Source: JALOAR01 sp041649415
GTDB lineage: Bacteria; Patescibacteriota; Minisyncoccia; UBA6257; Colwellbacteraceae
Direction of reading: 5' to 3'
Assembly: GCA_041649415.1 (NCBI GenBank)
Contig: JBAZND010000002.1
Coordinates: 1-64,000 of the forward strand
Length of the DNA: 64,000 nucleotides
Each line of letters starts with the position of its first letter. The first letter of the stretch is position 1. The position numbers were made by a program, and so were the translations under genes. The notes below the pieces were generated by a model that was not told the DNA's origin, searched no databases, and worked only from the letters and a program-made list of their open reading frames with translations. Shown here one piece after another: positions 1 through 6,737 of this stretch.

Positions 1-2
1 GC

Positions 3-164
3 GTTAACTCATCGGGAGAAGACTGCGAAGGAGAGAACCAGGCTTCAAGCGAATACACCGTGAAAGTCTATACTCCGGACCTGAAGGAGATTCCCGCTTA
101 CAGGAGCGGATTCATGAAATTCATAGGAAACTTGAGAGAGGGACTTAAAGCCTTGGGAATATAA
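3..164 (+). CDS. C-terminal fragment of an unrecognised protein
   Basis: The window opens inside a reading frame that runs 53 codons to a TAA at 162-164. The visible tail is acidic and Cys-containing at first, then ends in a basic/hydrophobic stretch (FIGNLREGLKALGI). It is followed 9 nt later by a hairpin terminator, which supports this being the true end of a gene. Nothing in the fragment identifies a family; the start lies upstream of the window. Confidence 0.6.
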   Translation, partial: VNSSGEDCEGENQASSEYTVKVYTPDLKEIPAYRSGFMKFIGNLREGLKALGI

Positions 165-172
165 CAGAAGAA

Positions 173-195
173 AACCTGCCTGAAGGCGGGTTTTT
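173..195 (+). terminator. Intrinsic terminator of the upstream gene
   Basis: Eight-bp stem AACCTGCC/GGCGGGTT with one G-T pair, loop TGAA, followed by a T run. The T run is immediately followed by the TATAAT (199-204) of the next gene. Confidence 0.75.
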
Positions 196-210
196 GATTA
201 TAATGGAAAA

Positions 211-1023
211 GTGATAAGTAATTTAAAACGTATAAATGCAGGGCCGGAAGGAGAAGTCTACTCCGGATTGTTGGACAGTAGAAAAATTATATTAAAATCC
301 AGGAGCGACAAAAACATTAATAAATTGTGGCTAGAGGGAGATGTTTATAAAGAGCTCGAAAAGATTGGTGTTTTGGCTCCAAAATTTGTTTCTGTCGGAG
401 AAGAAGGACTGGTTATATCGTTTTTGGAGGGAGCTTCTTTAAAGGGCGAAGACTATCTCTATGACGACGCTCGTTTATGGAAAAGCGTTTCTAAAGATTT
501 ATCGCTTCTAAAAAATATAAAGTGCGTTGGGTTCGGAAAAATTAAAAAGTACGAAAACGGTATTTTCTACGGGGAATTTGATAGTTGGCAGGAATCTTTG
601 CAAGAAACTGGCAAAAATATATTGTTTGGATTATCCGATTATTGGAGAAAGAACATTGGTGTGGCCTTTTTGGGACAAGGGAATCTCTTACATGGAGATT
701 TTTGCATGGACCATATATGGATAAATAATGGCGAATACGCCGGAACGATAGACTTTGGCGACGCCTTAATAGGCGACCCGTTAATGGATATGGCCTATTT
801 CAAGTTTAAAGAGATAAATAAAGACTACGGAGACAGCGTGTTTAATCATCTATATTCTGTTTATTCTACCATTGTAAAAGACGACAGAAAGGAAAAAGAA
901 AGAGACAGATTGATAAACTTATACATGATTTATTGGGCGATTAATCGCATCACGAGTATCAAGGATGACAGTATAAGGAAAAGTTTTATTGATAAGACAA
1001 AAGTGTTATTAGAAAAATTATGA
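211..1023 (+). CDS. APH-like phosphotransferase (small-molecule kinase fold)
   Basis: A 270-residue protein with the order of an aminoglycoside-phosphotransferase/choline-kinase fold: glycine-rich loop GPEGEVYSG at 11-19, a candidate ATP-binding Lys29, catalytic HGD at 161-163 and metal-binding DFGD at 181-184. In the canonical HGDxxxxN loop the Asn is replaced by His168, so activity is uncertain. The substrate cannot be read from sequence; drug resistance should not be assumed. The GTG start is chosen because TATAAT at 199-204 leaves exactly 6 nt before it, with no Shine-Dalgarno, fitting a leaderless message. Overlaps the next gene by 4 nt, suggesting translational coupling. Confidence 0.75.
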   Translation: MISNLKRINAGPEGEVYSGLLDSRKIILKSRSDKNINKLWLEGDVYKELEKIGVLAPKFVSVGEEGLVISFLEGASLKGEDYLYDDARLWKSVSKDLSLLKNIKCVGFGKIKKYENGIFYGEFDSWQESLQETGKNILFGLSDYWRKNIGVAFLGQGNLLHGDFCMDHIWINNGEYAGTIDFGDALIGDPLMDMAYFKFKEINKDYGDSVFNHLYSVYSTIVKDDRKEKERDRLINLYMIYWAINRITSIKDDSIRKSFIDKTKVLLEKL

Positions 1024-1541
1024 CAAAACTAAAACTAGCGCTTGGGAGTGTTTCAGAGCAGAAACTAGGTTATTTGAAAGAAATATTGGCCGAAATTGGC
1101 GTGAGCGCCGAAATCTTTGCGCACAAAGCTGAAAGCGGCGTTGCCGAGCAGCCAATGACTTCGGAAGAAACGAAAGCAGGGTCTATAAATCGTGCGAAAG
1201 CAGCTTTGGAGGCGATTAGTCAAGCGGATTGTGGCATAGGAATTGAAATAGGCTACCAAAAGCTTGAAGGCGGGAAATATGAAATTTTTTGTTGGACGAC
1301 GATTACGGACAGAGATGGAGTTGTCGTTTCCCGCCGATCGCAGGGTTTTGTAATGCCGAATTTTTATCAGGAGAAACTCCATGAAGGGAAAGACTTGTGC
1401 GATTATGTTAGGGAATACTTTAAATTTGGTCCCGATTCAGTAACGCGGTATGTGGCGGAAATGATTCGCGGCAGAAAGCCGTTTATTATTTGGGCATTAA
1501 GAGATGCGCTTGTAAGCTATCTTAAAAGGAACGAATTCTAG
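1020..1541 (+). CDS. Inosine/xanthosine triphosphatase, YjjX/DUF84 family
   Basis: Family members hydrolyse non-canonical purine NTPs (ITP, XTP) and keep them out of nucleic acids. The 173-residue protein shows the family pattern: N-terminal LALGS strand-turn, SGVAEQPMTSEET around 39-51 (the variable-Gln-Pro-x-x-x-x-E-T block) and GIGIEIG around 72-78. Length matches the family. ATG overlaps the stop of the kinase-like gene (ATGA), so the pair is probably one transcript. ligA starts 17 nt after the stop but has its own -10. Family assignment by eye. Confidence 0.8.
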   Translation: MTKLKLALGSVSEQKLGYLKEILAEIGVSAEIFAHKAESGVAEQPMTSEETKAGSINRAKAALEAISQADCGIGIEIGYQKLEGGKYEIFCWTTITDRDGVVVSRRSQGFVMPNFYQEKLHEGKDLCDYVREYFKFGPDSVTRYVAEMIRGRKPFIIWALRDALVSYLKRNEF

Positions 1542-1558
1542 TATAATTCCCTTGTATT

Positions 1559-3592
1559 ATGATGCGGGAGGAGGCAGAAGAGCGCATAGAGAAGCTCAAA
1601 AAGGAAGTTGAAAAATACCGGCACGCCTATCACGTTTTGGATAAGTCGCTCATATCCGATGAGGCTTTAGACTCTCTTAAAAAGGAGCTTTTTGATTTAG
1701 AAAACAAATTCCCCGAATTTATCACACCCGATTCGCCGACTCAAAGAGTGGGAGGAGAGCCGCTTAAAAAGTTCAAGAAAGTATCGCACGAAATACCGAT
1801 GCTTTCCTTTAATGACGCTTTTTCGGAACCTGATATAGAGGATTGGCTCGCGCGGATAGAGAACTATCTAGGTCGCAAAATTAAGACTGGTTTTTACTGC
1901 GAGTTAAAAATTGACGGACTTGCCATAGAACTCACATACGAAAACGGAATACTCACAAATGCTTCAACCCGCGGAGACGGGAAAATCGGGGAAGACATTA
2001 CGCAGAATGTTAAAACGGTGGAAGCAATTCCGCTCAAAATCACGGGCACGGACAAATATCCGCTTCCCGAAAAGATTGTTATAAGAGGAGAGGTTTTTAT
2101 TACCAAAAAAGAGTTTGAAAGGATAAATAAGGAACAGGAGAAAAAAGGAGAAAAAATTTTTGCGAATCCTCGTAATATTGCGGCAGGTTCTTTACGCCAA
2201 CTTGATCCGAGCGTAACCGCAAGCAGGAAACTTGATTCATTTGAATACGGCATCGCTTTAGGTATGGAGTTTAAAAACCACCACGAGGAACACGAAGCGC
2301 TTGCGGAATGGGGATTTAAAACGAATAAAAACAACAAACTGGTCCATTCGCTTGGCGGAGTCTTTGAATTTCGCGAGTTTTGGAACGAAGATAAAAACCG
2401 TAAAAAGCTGGATTACGAGATAGATGGAATAGTGGTAATACTTGATGATAATTCCGTATCCGAAGAAGCGGGGGTTGTGGGAAAAGCGCCTCGTGGAGCG
2501 ATTGCTTACAAATTTGCGCCAAAGGAAGCAACAACCGTTGTTAAAGACGTGCGATTCCAGGTCGGAAGGTCGGGAGTCTTAACGCCTGTCGCCGTAATGG
2601 AACCGGTGCTTGTCGGGGGGATTACCATAACGCACGCGACGCTTCACAACATGGACCAAATAAAAAAGCTGGGTCTAAAAATAGGAGACACGGTAATCAT
2701 AAGCCGAGCGGGAGACGTTATCCCGCAAATCACCCAAGTGCTTCCGGACTTTAGAACGGGAAAGGAAAAAACCATTTCAATTCCTGAAAAATGTCCGATA
2801 GACGGCGGAAAAGTCATTCGGGAAGGAGCATTTTACAAATGTTCCAATCCGGATTGCGGAGCAAAGCACAAAGAGTTGCTTAGACATTTTGTTTCCCGAG
2901 GAGCTTTTAACATTGAAGGGCTAGGACCCAAGATTTTAGAGAAGTTTATGGACGAAGGGCTTATATCGAATGCGGCGGACATTTTTGAGCTTGAAAAGGG
3001 AGACATAGAATCTTTGCCGAGATTCGGAGAAAAATCGGCAGAGAACATTGTTTCAGAAATCGCTCAAAAAAAAGAAATTCCGGCGGAAAGGCTTGTATAT
3101 TCTTTTGGCATAAAACACGTGGGGGAAGAAACCGCGCGAACGCTCGCGAGAGCGCTAAAAGGGCAAGCTAAGATTACTCCTTCGGAAATTTTTCAAAAAC
3201 TTAAATCGCTTGATTTAGAAGAATTGCAGAAGATGCCGGATGTGGGACCGAAGGTAGCCGAGGCAATAAGGGAATGGTTTGGCGATAAGAAAAATGAAAC
3301 GCTTGTTTCAAAGCTTTCAGAAGCAGGGGTAAAGGCAGTGGCTCCCAGTTTGCTAGCCGGAGGAGGGAAACTTGCCGGGAAAATTTTTGTTTTTACGGGA
3401 ACTCTAAGCCAAATGGGCAGAGAAAGAGCGAAGGAATTGGTAAGAAAATTAGGAGGAGATATTTCGGAATCAGTCAGTAAAAGAACGGATTACGTTGTTG
3501 TAGGCGATAATCCGGGTTCAAAAGCGGATGAAGCGGCAAAATTGGAGGTGAAAACACTGTCGGAGAGCGAGTTTCTGGGGCTTATTCATTGA
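1559..3592 (+). CDS. ligA: NAD-dependent DNA ligase
   Basis: LigA seals nicks during replication and repair with NAD+ as AMP donor. Seen: N-terminal Ia-type region, adenylation Lys117 in KIDG (117-120), downstream GRSG and OB-fold region near 335-400, a zinc finger at 412-433, helix-hairpin-helix repeats (560-585 includes MPDVGPKVAEAI) and a C-terminal BRCT domain from about 605. At 677 residues it is full length. Odd: the zinc finger reads C412-x-x-D415 ... C428 ... C433, with Asp where the second Cys is expected. TATAAT at 1542-1547 lies 11 nt before the first ATG; a second ATG follows directly. No Shine-Dalgarno is visible. Confidence 0.97.
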   Translation: MMREEAEERIEKLKKEVEKYRHAYHVLDKSLISDEALDSLKKELFDLENKFPEFITPDSPTQRVGGEPLKKFKKVSHEIPMLSFNDAFSEPDIEDWLARIENYLGRKIKTGFYCELKIDGLAIELTYENGILTNASTRGDGKIGEDITQNVKTVEAIPLKITGTDKYPLPEKIVIRGEVFITKKEFERINKEQEKKGEKIFANPRNIAAGSLRQLDPSVTASRKLDSFEYGIALGMEFKNHHEEHEALAEWGFKTNKNNKLVHSLGGVFEFREFWNEDKNRKKLDYEIDGIVVILDDNSVSEEAGVVGKAPRGAIAYKFAPKEATTVVKDVRFQVGRSGVLTPVAVMEPVLVGGITITHATLHNMDQIKKLGLKIGDTVIISRAGDVIPQITQVLPDFRTGKEKTISIPEKCPIDGGKVIREGAFYKCSNPDCGAKHKELLRHFVSRGAFNIEGLGPKILEKFMDEGLISNAADIFELEKGDIESLPRFGEKSAENIVSEIAQKKEIPAERLVYSFGIKHVGEETARTLARALKGQAKITPSEIFQKLKSLDLEELQKMPDVGPKVAEAIREWFGDKKNETLVSKLSEAGVKAVAPSLLAGGGKLAGKIFVFTGTLSQMGRERAKELVRKLGGDISESVSKRTDYVVVGDNPGSKADEAAKLEVKTLSESEFLGLIH

Positions 3593-3617
3593 CTTTTTAA
3601 ATAAACGTGGTTATAAT
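3589..3617 (+). promoter_or_regulatory. Consensus sigma-70 promoter for the 3688 orphan gene
   Basis: TTGACT at 3589-3594, 17-nt spacer, perfect TATAAT at 3612-3617. The -35 box overlaps the ligA stop codon. Predicted start near 3624 gives a leader of about 64 nt containing an A-rich tract and AAGGAG. Confidence 0.85.
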
Positions 3618-3687
3618 GATGTCCGAACAGGGTTCAACAAGCCCTTTAACATAAAAAAATAAAGAACAGGAAGGAGACCATTGGACT

Positions 3688-4110
3688 ATGGCGGACATTG
3701 GCGATGAGATCCAAAGATCAGAAGAGGCTTGGTTAAGGCAGGCATTCGAGGGAATATCGAGGCGGAGGCGGGCGACAGAAGACTTGCAACTGATTCGGGT
3801 GGTCAGAGCGCTAAGAGACAAATCGGAAGAATTGTGTCTCGTAGTCGTAAATAGACTCCCGACAGGCAAAGACAAGCTCCTGACACTTCCTCGTAAAACC
3901 GGCAGGGTGCTGTATGTCACTGTGGATTCGCCTGTTTTCCAAGCGATGATGAGAGCGAAGCGGACTGAAGAAGCGGGGAATGCCGTTGAGCCGTTTACGG
4001 TAACGGCAGGAAAGACTTCCCATACGTGGGAATTCTTGGGTATCCTTCCACCGGACGAAAATGAGCCTCGGCGGCTTGCGCAACAATTTGGGGAGGCAGT
4101 CGCTTTCTGA
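3688..4110 (+). CDS. Orphan protein, 140 aa, strong promoter and SD
   Basis: I do not recognise this family. The protein is charged and soluble-looking, with an Arg-rich helix near 20-35 (SRRRRATEDLQLIRVVRAL), then a beta-rich middle (CLVVVNRLP, RVLYVTVDSPVF) and a TWEFLGILPP segment near the end. No signal peptide or membrane segment. It has AAGGAG 11 nt before the ATG; a TTG at 3681 is ruled out by an in-frame stop. It is monocistronic between its own promoter and terminator, a layout shared with about ten other unrecognised genes in this window. Codon choice is more GC-rich than that of ligA. Confidence 0.75.
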   Translation: MADIGDEIQRSEEAWLRQAFEGISRRRRATEDLQLIRVVRALRDKSEELCLVVVNRLPTGKDKLLTLPRKTGRVLYVTVDSPVFQAMMRAKRTEEAGNAVEPFTVTAGKTSHTWEFLGILPPDENEPRRLAQQFGEAVAF

Positions 4111-4123
4111 CGTCCACCAAGAG

Positions 4124-4151
4124 GCTGTCGCTTTATAGCGGCAGCTTTTTT
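4124..4151 (+). terminator. Intrinsic terminator of the 3688 gene
   Basis: Nine-bp stem GGCTGTCGC.../...GCGGCAGC-type (4124-4132 with 4137-4145, one G-T pair), short AT loop, then TTTTTT. Confidence 0.85.
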
Positions 4152-4155
4152 GCGG

Positions 4156-4185
4156 TTGCGTGGGCGTTATAAGCTCGGGTATTAT
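4156..4185 (+). promoter_or_regulatory. Candidate gatCA promoter
   Basis: TTGCGT at 4156-4161, 18-nt spacer, TATTAT at 4180-4185. The -10 lies 9 nt before the gatC ATG, so the transcript would be almost leaderless. Confidence 0.5.
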
Positions 4186-4194
4186 ACATTGGTA

Positions 4195-4497
4195 ATGACA
4201 GGATTAGACGAAGGAAATATTGAACGTCTCGCGAAACTTGCGAGGATTAGCATACAAGGAAAAGAGAAAAAACTCTTAAAAGATGCCGAAGCCATTTTGG
4301 GGTATTTTGAAGAATTAAAGCAGGTTGATACGGAAAATATTTCGCCTATGACGGGAGCGACGGAAATTGTAAACGTTACGGACGAAGACGAAGTTAACAA
4401 GGAGCTCATTCAGAAAGGAATAGAGTCTTTTCCTGAAACGGAAAAGGGATGTTTAAAGGTTCCCGGGGTAATGGCGAACACGGAGAGAAATGAATAA
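4195..4497 (+). CDS. gatC: Asp/Glu-tRNA amidotransferase subunit C
   Basis: GatC is the small stabilising subunit of GatCAB, which converts mischarged Glu-tRNA(Gln) and/or Asp-tRNA(Asn). The start is placed at ATG 4195 (100 aa, the usual length), giving the typical opening with LAKLARI near residue 10; a longer in-frame extension upstream would cover the promoter. Conserved C-terminal half visible: EELKQVDTENISPM and a final proline-containing GVMANTERNE. Overlaps gatA by 8 nt, so translation is coupled. gatB is 9 kb away. Confidence 0.92.
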   Translation: MTGLDEGNIERLAKLARISIQGKEKKLLKDAEAILGYFEELKQVDTENISPMTGATEIVNVTDEDEVNKELIQKGIESFPETEKGCLKVPGVMANTERNE

Positions 4498-5914
4498 AGA
4501 GACTTTAACCATAAAAGACGCCGTAAAAGGGATTGCTTCACATGAATTAACGGCTGGAGAATTGATAGGGGTATATTTAAATAAAGCGGAAGAAAAAAAT
4601 CCGGAATTAAACGCGTTTATTTCGATTCGTAAAGAGAAGGCCGTTCAAGAAGCGAAAAAAATTGATGAAGAAATAAAGTCGGGGAAAGAAGCTGGCCCTC
4701 TTTGCGGCGTTCCTCTCGCGATCAAAGACAACATATTGATTGAGGGGGAAACCTGCACATCAGGTTCACAACTTTTAAAAGATTATGTTTCCGCTTACGA
4801 CGCGACCGTAATTAAAAAATTAAGAAACGCCGGCGCGGTGATTATCGGCAAAACAAACATGGACGAATTCGCGATGGGTTCGTCTACGGAGAATTCGGCT
4901 TTCGGAATAGTTAAAAATCCGATTGATTTGGAAAGAGTCCCGGGTGGCTCATCTGGCGGCTCGGCAGCGGCCGTTGCGGCTGATATGGCTCTTGGGGCTT
5001 TGGGTTCTGACACGGGGGGTTCCATAAGACTTCCGGCTTGTTTCTGCGGCGTTGTGGGAATGAAGCCGACTTACGGCCGAGTATCGCGTTTCGGGTTGAT
5101 GGCGATGGCTTCGTCTCTTGATCAAATCGGGCCGTTTGGAAAAACCGTTGCCGATGCGGAAGAAATTTATTCGGTAATTAAAGGAAAGGACGAGCGAGAT
5201 GCGACGTCAAGAGACGCGGCCGAAAGCCAAATAAACATAGGCGACCCTTCGTCCATAACAATCGGACTTCCAAAGGAATTCTTTTTGGAAGGAGGATTGG
5301 ATAAAGAGACATCAAAAGCGATAGATGAAACTATTCAAGCGTTCCGTTCATCAGGAATGAAAATAAAGGAAATTAGCCTGCCGCACGTTAAATACGCTCT
5401 TTCCACTTATTACATAATCGTATACGCCGAAGCGTCCACGAACCTTGCCCGATTTGACGGAATTAGATATTCGCGCGGAGGGGACAGAGACGATACTCTT
5501 CTTGAAATTTATATGAAAACGAGAGGAGAGGGATTTGGAGATGAAGTTAAGAGAAGAATTTTGCTCGGGACTTTTGTATTATCGGCCGGATATTACGACG
5601 CCTATTATGCCAAAGCGCAAAAAGTGAGACAGCTTATAAGAGAAGATTTTGTGAAATCGTTTGCCGATGTGGATGTAATATTGTCTCCCGTGTCGCCTAC
5701 AGTGCCGTTTAAACTGGGAGAAAAAACAAACGATCCAATGAAAATGTATCTATCGGACGTATTTACGTTGCCGGTAAACCTGGCGGGACTACCTGCCATA
5801 TCCATACCAGTAAAGGGAAGAGAAGGGGAATTGCCTGTGGGATTACAACTTATCGGGAAACATTGGCACGACTCGGATTTGTTTAAACTGGGAAGATTTT
5901 ACGAGACTGTCTAG
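4490..5914 (+). CDS. gatA: Asp/Glu-tRNA amidotransferase subunit A (amidase)
   Basis: GatA releases ammonia from Gln (or Asn) for transfer in GatB. The amidase-signature triad is readable: Lys79 in PLAIKDN, cis-Ser154 in the GGSSGGS block (152-158) and nucleophile Ser178 in DTGGSIR. GMKPTYGRVSRFGL and SSLDQIGPF follow as in the family. 474 aa, normal length. Start overlaps the end of gatC. Presence of GatCAB implies that this organism probably lacks GlnRS and/or AsnRS (inference). After the stop there is no clear plus-strand T-tract terminator; the nearby hairpin at 5940-5968 faces the minus strand. Confidence 0.96.
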   Translation: MNKETLTIKDAVKGIASHELTAGELIGVYLNKAEEKNPELNAFISIRKEKAVQEAKKIDEEIKSGKEAGPLCGVPLAIKDNILIEGETCTSGSQLLKDYVSAYDATVIKKLRNAGAVIIGKTNMDEFAMGSSTENSAFGIVKNPIDLERVPGGSSGGSAAAVAADMALGALGSDTGGSIRLPACFCGVVGMKPTYGRVSRFGLMAMASSLDQIGPFGKTVADAEEIYSVIKGKDERDATSRDAAESQINIGDPSSITIGLPKEFFLEGGLDKETSKAIDETIQAFRSSGMKIKEISLPHVKYALSTYYIIVYAEASTNLARFDGIRYSRGGDRDDTLLEIYMKTRGEGFGDEVKRRILLGTFVLSAGYYDAYYAKAQKVRQLIREDFVKSFADVDVILSPVSPTVPFKLGEKTNDPMKMYLSDVFTLPVNLAGLPAISIPVKGREGELPVGLQLIGKHWHDSDLFKLGRFYETV

Positions 5915-5936
5915 CGGGAGATTTGGTCGTAAAAAG

Positions 5937-5968
5937 AGAAAGGCCGCCCTTGGCATTAAGGCGGCCTT
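5937..5968 (-). terminator. Minus-strand terminator downstream of tRNA-Ile and structured RNA
   Basis: Perfect 9-bp stem GGCGGCCTT/AAGGCCGCC (5960-5968 with 5940-5948). Read on the minus strand it is followed by TTCTCTTTTTA. It would end a transcript that begins at the tRNA-Ile promoter; it may also serve gatA on the plus strand less well. Confidence 0.65.
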
Positions 5969-5970
5969 CT

Positions 5971-6108
5971 GCGTGTGTCGCGGCATTCTGCATAAATGTT
6001 CAGGTAAACAGGGCCCAGAATGTGGCGAAAATCCTTTCCGTCTTTTTCTCGTCTTGTTAAGGACATCGGCCCGTAAACCTTCCGTGACACACGCCTGAGC
6101 ATGCCAGC
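5971..6108 (-). ncRNA. Putative structured RNA downstream of tRNA-Ile
   Basis: On the minus strand, GCGTGTGTCACGG (6094-6082) can pair with CCGCGACACACGC (5983-5971) along 13 positions with a single G-T. Stacked directly on it is a second perfect 7-bp stem CATTCTG/CAGAATG (5984-5990 with 6016-6022). The whole element is about 125 nt and is followed at once by a terminator. A 47-codon reading frame (MLRRVSRKVYGPM...) also crosses it, without a Shine-Dalgarno, so a small protein gene is the alternative. It does not show the conserved core of SRP RNA, RNase P RNA, tmRNA or 6S RNA. Confidence 0.45.
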
Positions 6109-6122
6109 AAAGCTGGTATGCT
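6098..6122 (-). other. Hairpin abutting the tRNA-Ile 3' end
   Basis: AGCATACCAGC/GCTGGCATGCT, 11 bp with one G-T pair and an AAA/TTT loop, starting on the base after the encoded CCA. No T-tract follows, so it is more likely a processing signal or part of the downstream structured RNA than a terminator. Confidence 0.5.
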
Positions 6123-6200
6123 TGGCGCCAGTGGAGGGGACTCGAACCCCCGACCTCTTCCATATCATGGAAGTGCTCTCCCAACCTGAGCTACCACGGC
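6123..6200 (-). tRNA. tRNA-Ile(GAU), with acceptor-stem anomaly
   Basis: Cloverleaf on the minus strand: 5' acceptor GCCGTGG, T8-A9, D-stem GCTC/GAGC, anticodon stem CTTCC/GGAAG with loop ATGATAT (anticodon GAT), T-arm GGGGG-TTCGAGT-CCCCT, encoded CCA. The 3' acceptor strand is CCACTGGC, which pairs only if the T (6130) is bulged out, and the discriminator is G, not the A usual for isoleucine. The anticodon loop could also zip up further (ATG/TAT ends are complementary). Could be a diverged gene, a pseudo-tRNA or a one-base assembly error. It is the only one of the six tRNAs here with CCA in the DNA. Confidence 0.65.
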
Positions 6201-6231
6201 ACGTTTTTAGTAAAGGAACAATTGAGGCACG

Positions 6232-6260
6232 ATGGTAGCGTAAGGAGAGAAGAATGTCAA
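6232..6260 (-). promoter_or_regulatory. Promoter of tRNA-Ile
   Basis: On the minus strand TTGACA (6260-6255), 17-nt spacer, TACCAT (6237-6232); predicted start about 25 nt before the tRNA. Confidence 0.7.
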
Positions 6261-6266
6261 GGGGGC

Positions 6267-6349
6267 AATCCTTCAGTCCGGCGTTCTCGTCCCACACCAT
6301 ATAAAAACAGCCCCGACAAGCGGGGCTTGTGCGCAGCGGACGGGACTCG
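6267..6349. repeat. 83-bp direct repeat, copy 1 (tRNA-Asp 3' end and terminator)
   Basis: Identical over 83 bp to 6420-6502. It contains the last 18 nt of the tRNA-Asp gene (discriminator, acceptor strand and part of the T-arm) plus its terminator, but no rest of the tRNA. The copies are 153 bp apart, with a 70-bp GC-rich spacer. Confidence 0.9.
6302..6327 (-). terminator. Duplicated tRNA-Asp terminator (copy 1)
   Basis: Minus-strand stem AGCCCCG/CGGGGCT followed by TGTTTTTAT; exact copy of the terminator at 6455-6480. Confidence 0.75.
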
Positions 6350-6419
6350 CCTTCAGTCAATCGCTCGCCGTCGCTCACGATTGCTTCACGCCCGCGCCTC
6401 CTTCGGTTTTTCTGCTGAA
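6350..6419. other. 70-bp spacer between the duplicated tRNA-Asp ends
   Basis: Unusually GC-rich (TCGCTCGCC, CCCGCGCC) and starts with CCTTCAGTC, a 9-bp word also found at the start of both 83-bp copies (6270, 6423). It has a small inverted repeat CAATCG...CGATTG. No credible coding frame or tRNA was seen. Confidence 0.5.
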
Positions 6420-6502
6420 AATCCTTCAGTCCGGCGTTCTCGTCCCACACCATATAAAAACAGCCCCGACAAGCGGGGCTTGTGCGCAGCGGACGGGACT
6501 CG
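6420..6502. repeat. 83-bp direct repeat, copy 2 (overlaps functional tRNA-Asp)
   Basis: Second copy of the repeat; here it is continuous with the complete tRNA-Asp gene, so this is the parental copy and 6267-6349 is the duplicated one. Confidence 0.9.
6455..6480 (-). terminator. Terminator of tRNA-Asp
   Basis: Minus strand 7-bp stem AGCCCCG/CGGGGCT, 5-nt loop, then TGTTTTTAT, beginning 5 nt after the tRNA. Confidence 0.85.
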
Positions 6503-6558
6503 AACCCGCGACCTCTGCCGTGACAGGGCAGCGCTCTAACCAATTGAGCTACCGCTGC
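6485..6558 (-). tRNA. tRNA-Asp(GUC)
   Basis: Canonical 74-nt cloverleaf on minus: acceptor GCAGCGG/CCGCTGC, D-stem GCTC/GAGC, anticodon stem CTGCC/GGCAG with loop CTGTCAC (anticodon GTC), T-arm GCGGG-TTCGAGT-CCCGT. Discriminator G fits aspartate. CCA is not encoded (CAC follows). Confidence 0.95.
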
Positions 6559-6585
6559 ATGCGCGAAAGCGTCAAAACAAGGCTG

Positions 6586-6614
6586 ATTATACTAATCTTC
6601 CATTTGAACTTCAA
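6586..6614 (-). promoter_or_regulatory. Promoter of tRNA-Asp
   Basis: Minus strand TTGAAG (6614-6609), 17-nt spacer, perfect TATAAT (6591-6586); start about 20 nt before the tRNA. Confidence 0.8.
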
Positions 6615-6657
6615 CTTTGTCCGTAGTAGTATTATTTTCGTCTTCTTTAAGCGAAAT

Positions 6658-6729
6658 CGCGGGATGGAGGACTGGTTACCTCGGGAGCCTCATAAGCTCC
6701 AGAAGCGGGTTCGATTCCCGCTCCCGCAA
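6658..6729 (+). tRNA. Initiator tRNA-fMet(CAU)
   Basis: Acceptor CGCGGGA/TCCCGCA leaves C1 opposite A72 unpaired, the hallmark of bacterial initiators, and D-stem GAGG/CCTC gives the initiator A11-U24 pair. Anticodon loop CTCATAA reads CAT. T-arm GCGGG-TTCGATT-CCCGC. The anticodon stem is GGAGC/GCTCC, so the three G-C pairs at 29-31/39-41 that normally select the P site are not all present (A-U, G-C, C-G). CCA is not encoded. Confidence 0.9.
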
Positions 6730-6737
6730 CACATATA

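Noticed and set aside
6222..6539. Plus-strand frame ending in DGTRTRD-type peptide
   Set aside because: This peptide is a well-known artefact of translating the antisense of a tRNA; it has no promoter or SD.
5956..6543. Long minus-strand reading frame across both tRNAs and the repeats
   Set aside because: It is a by-product of tRNA-Asp and tRNA-Ile sequence and the 83-bp duplication (the repeated peptide comes from the tRNA 3' end).
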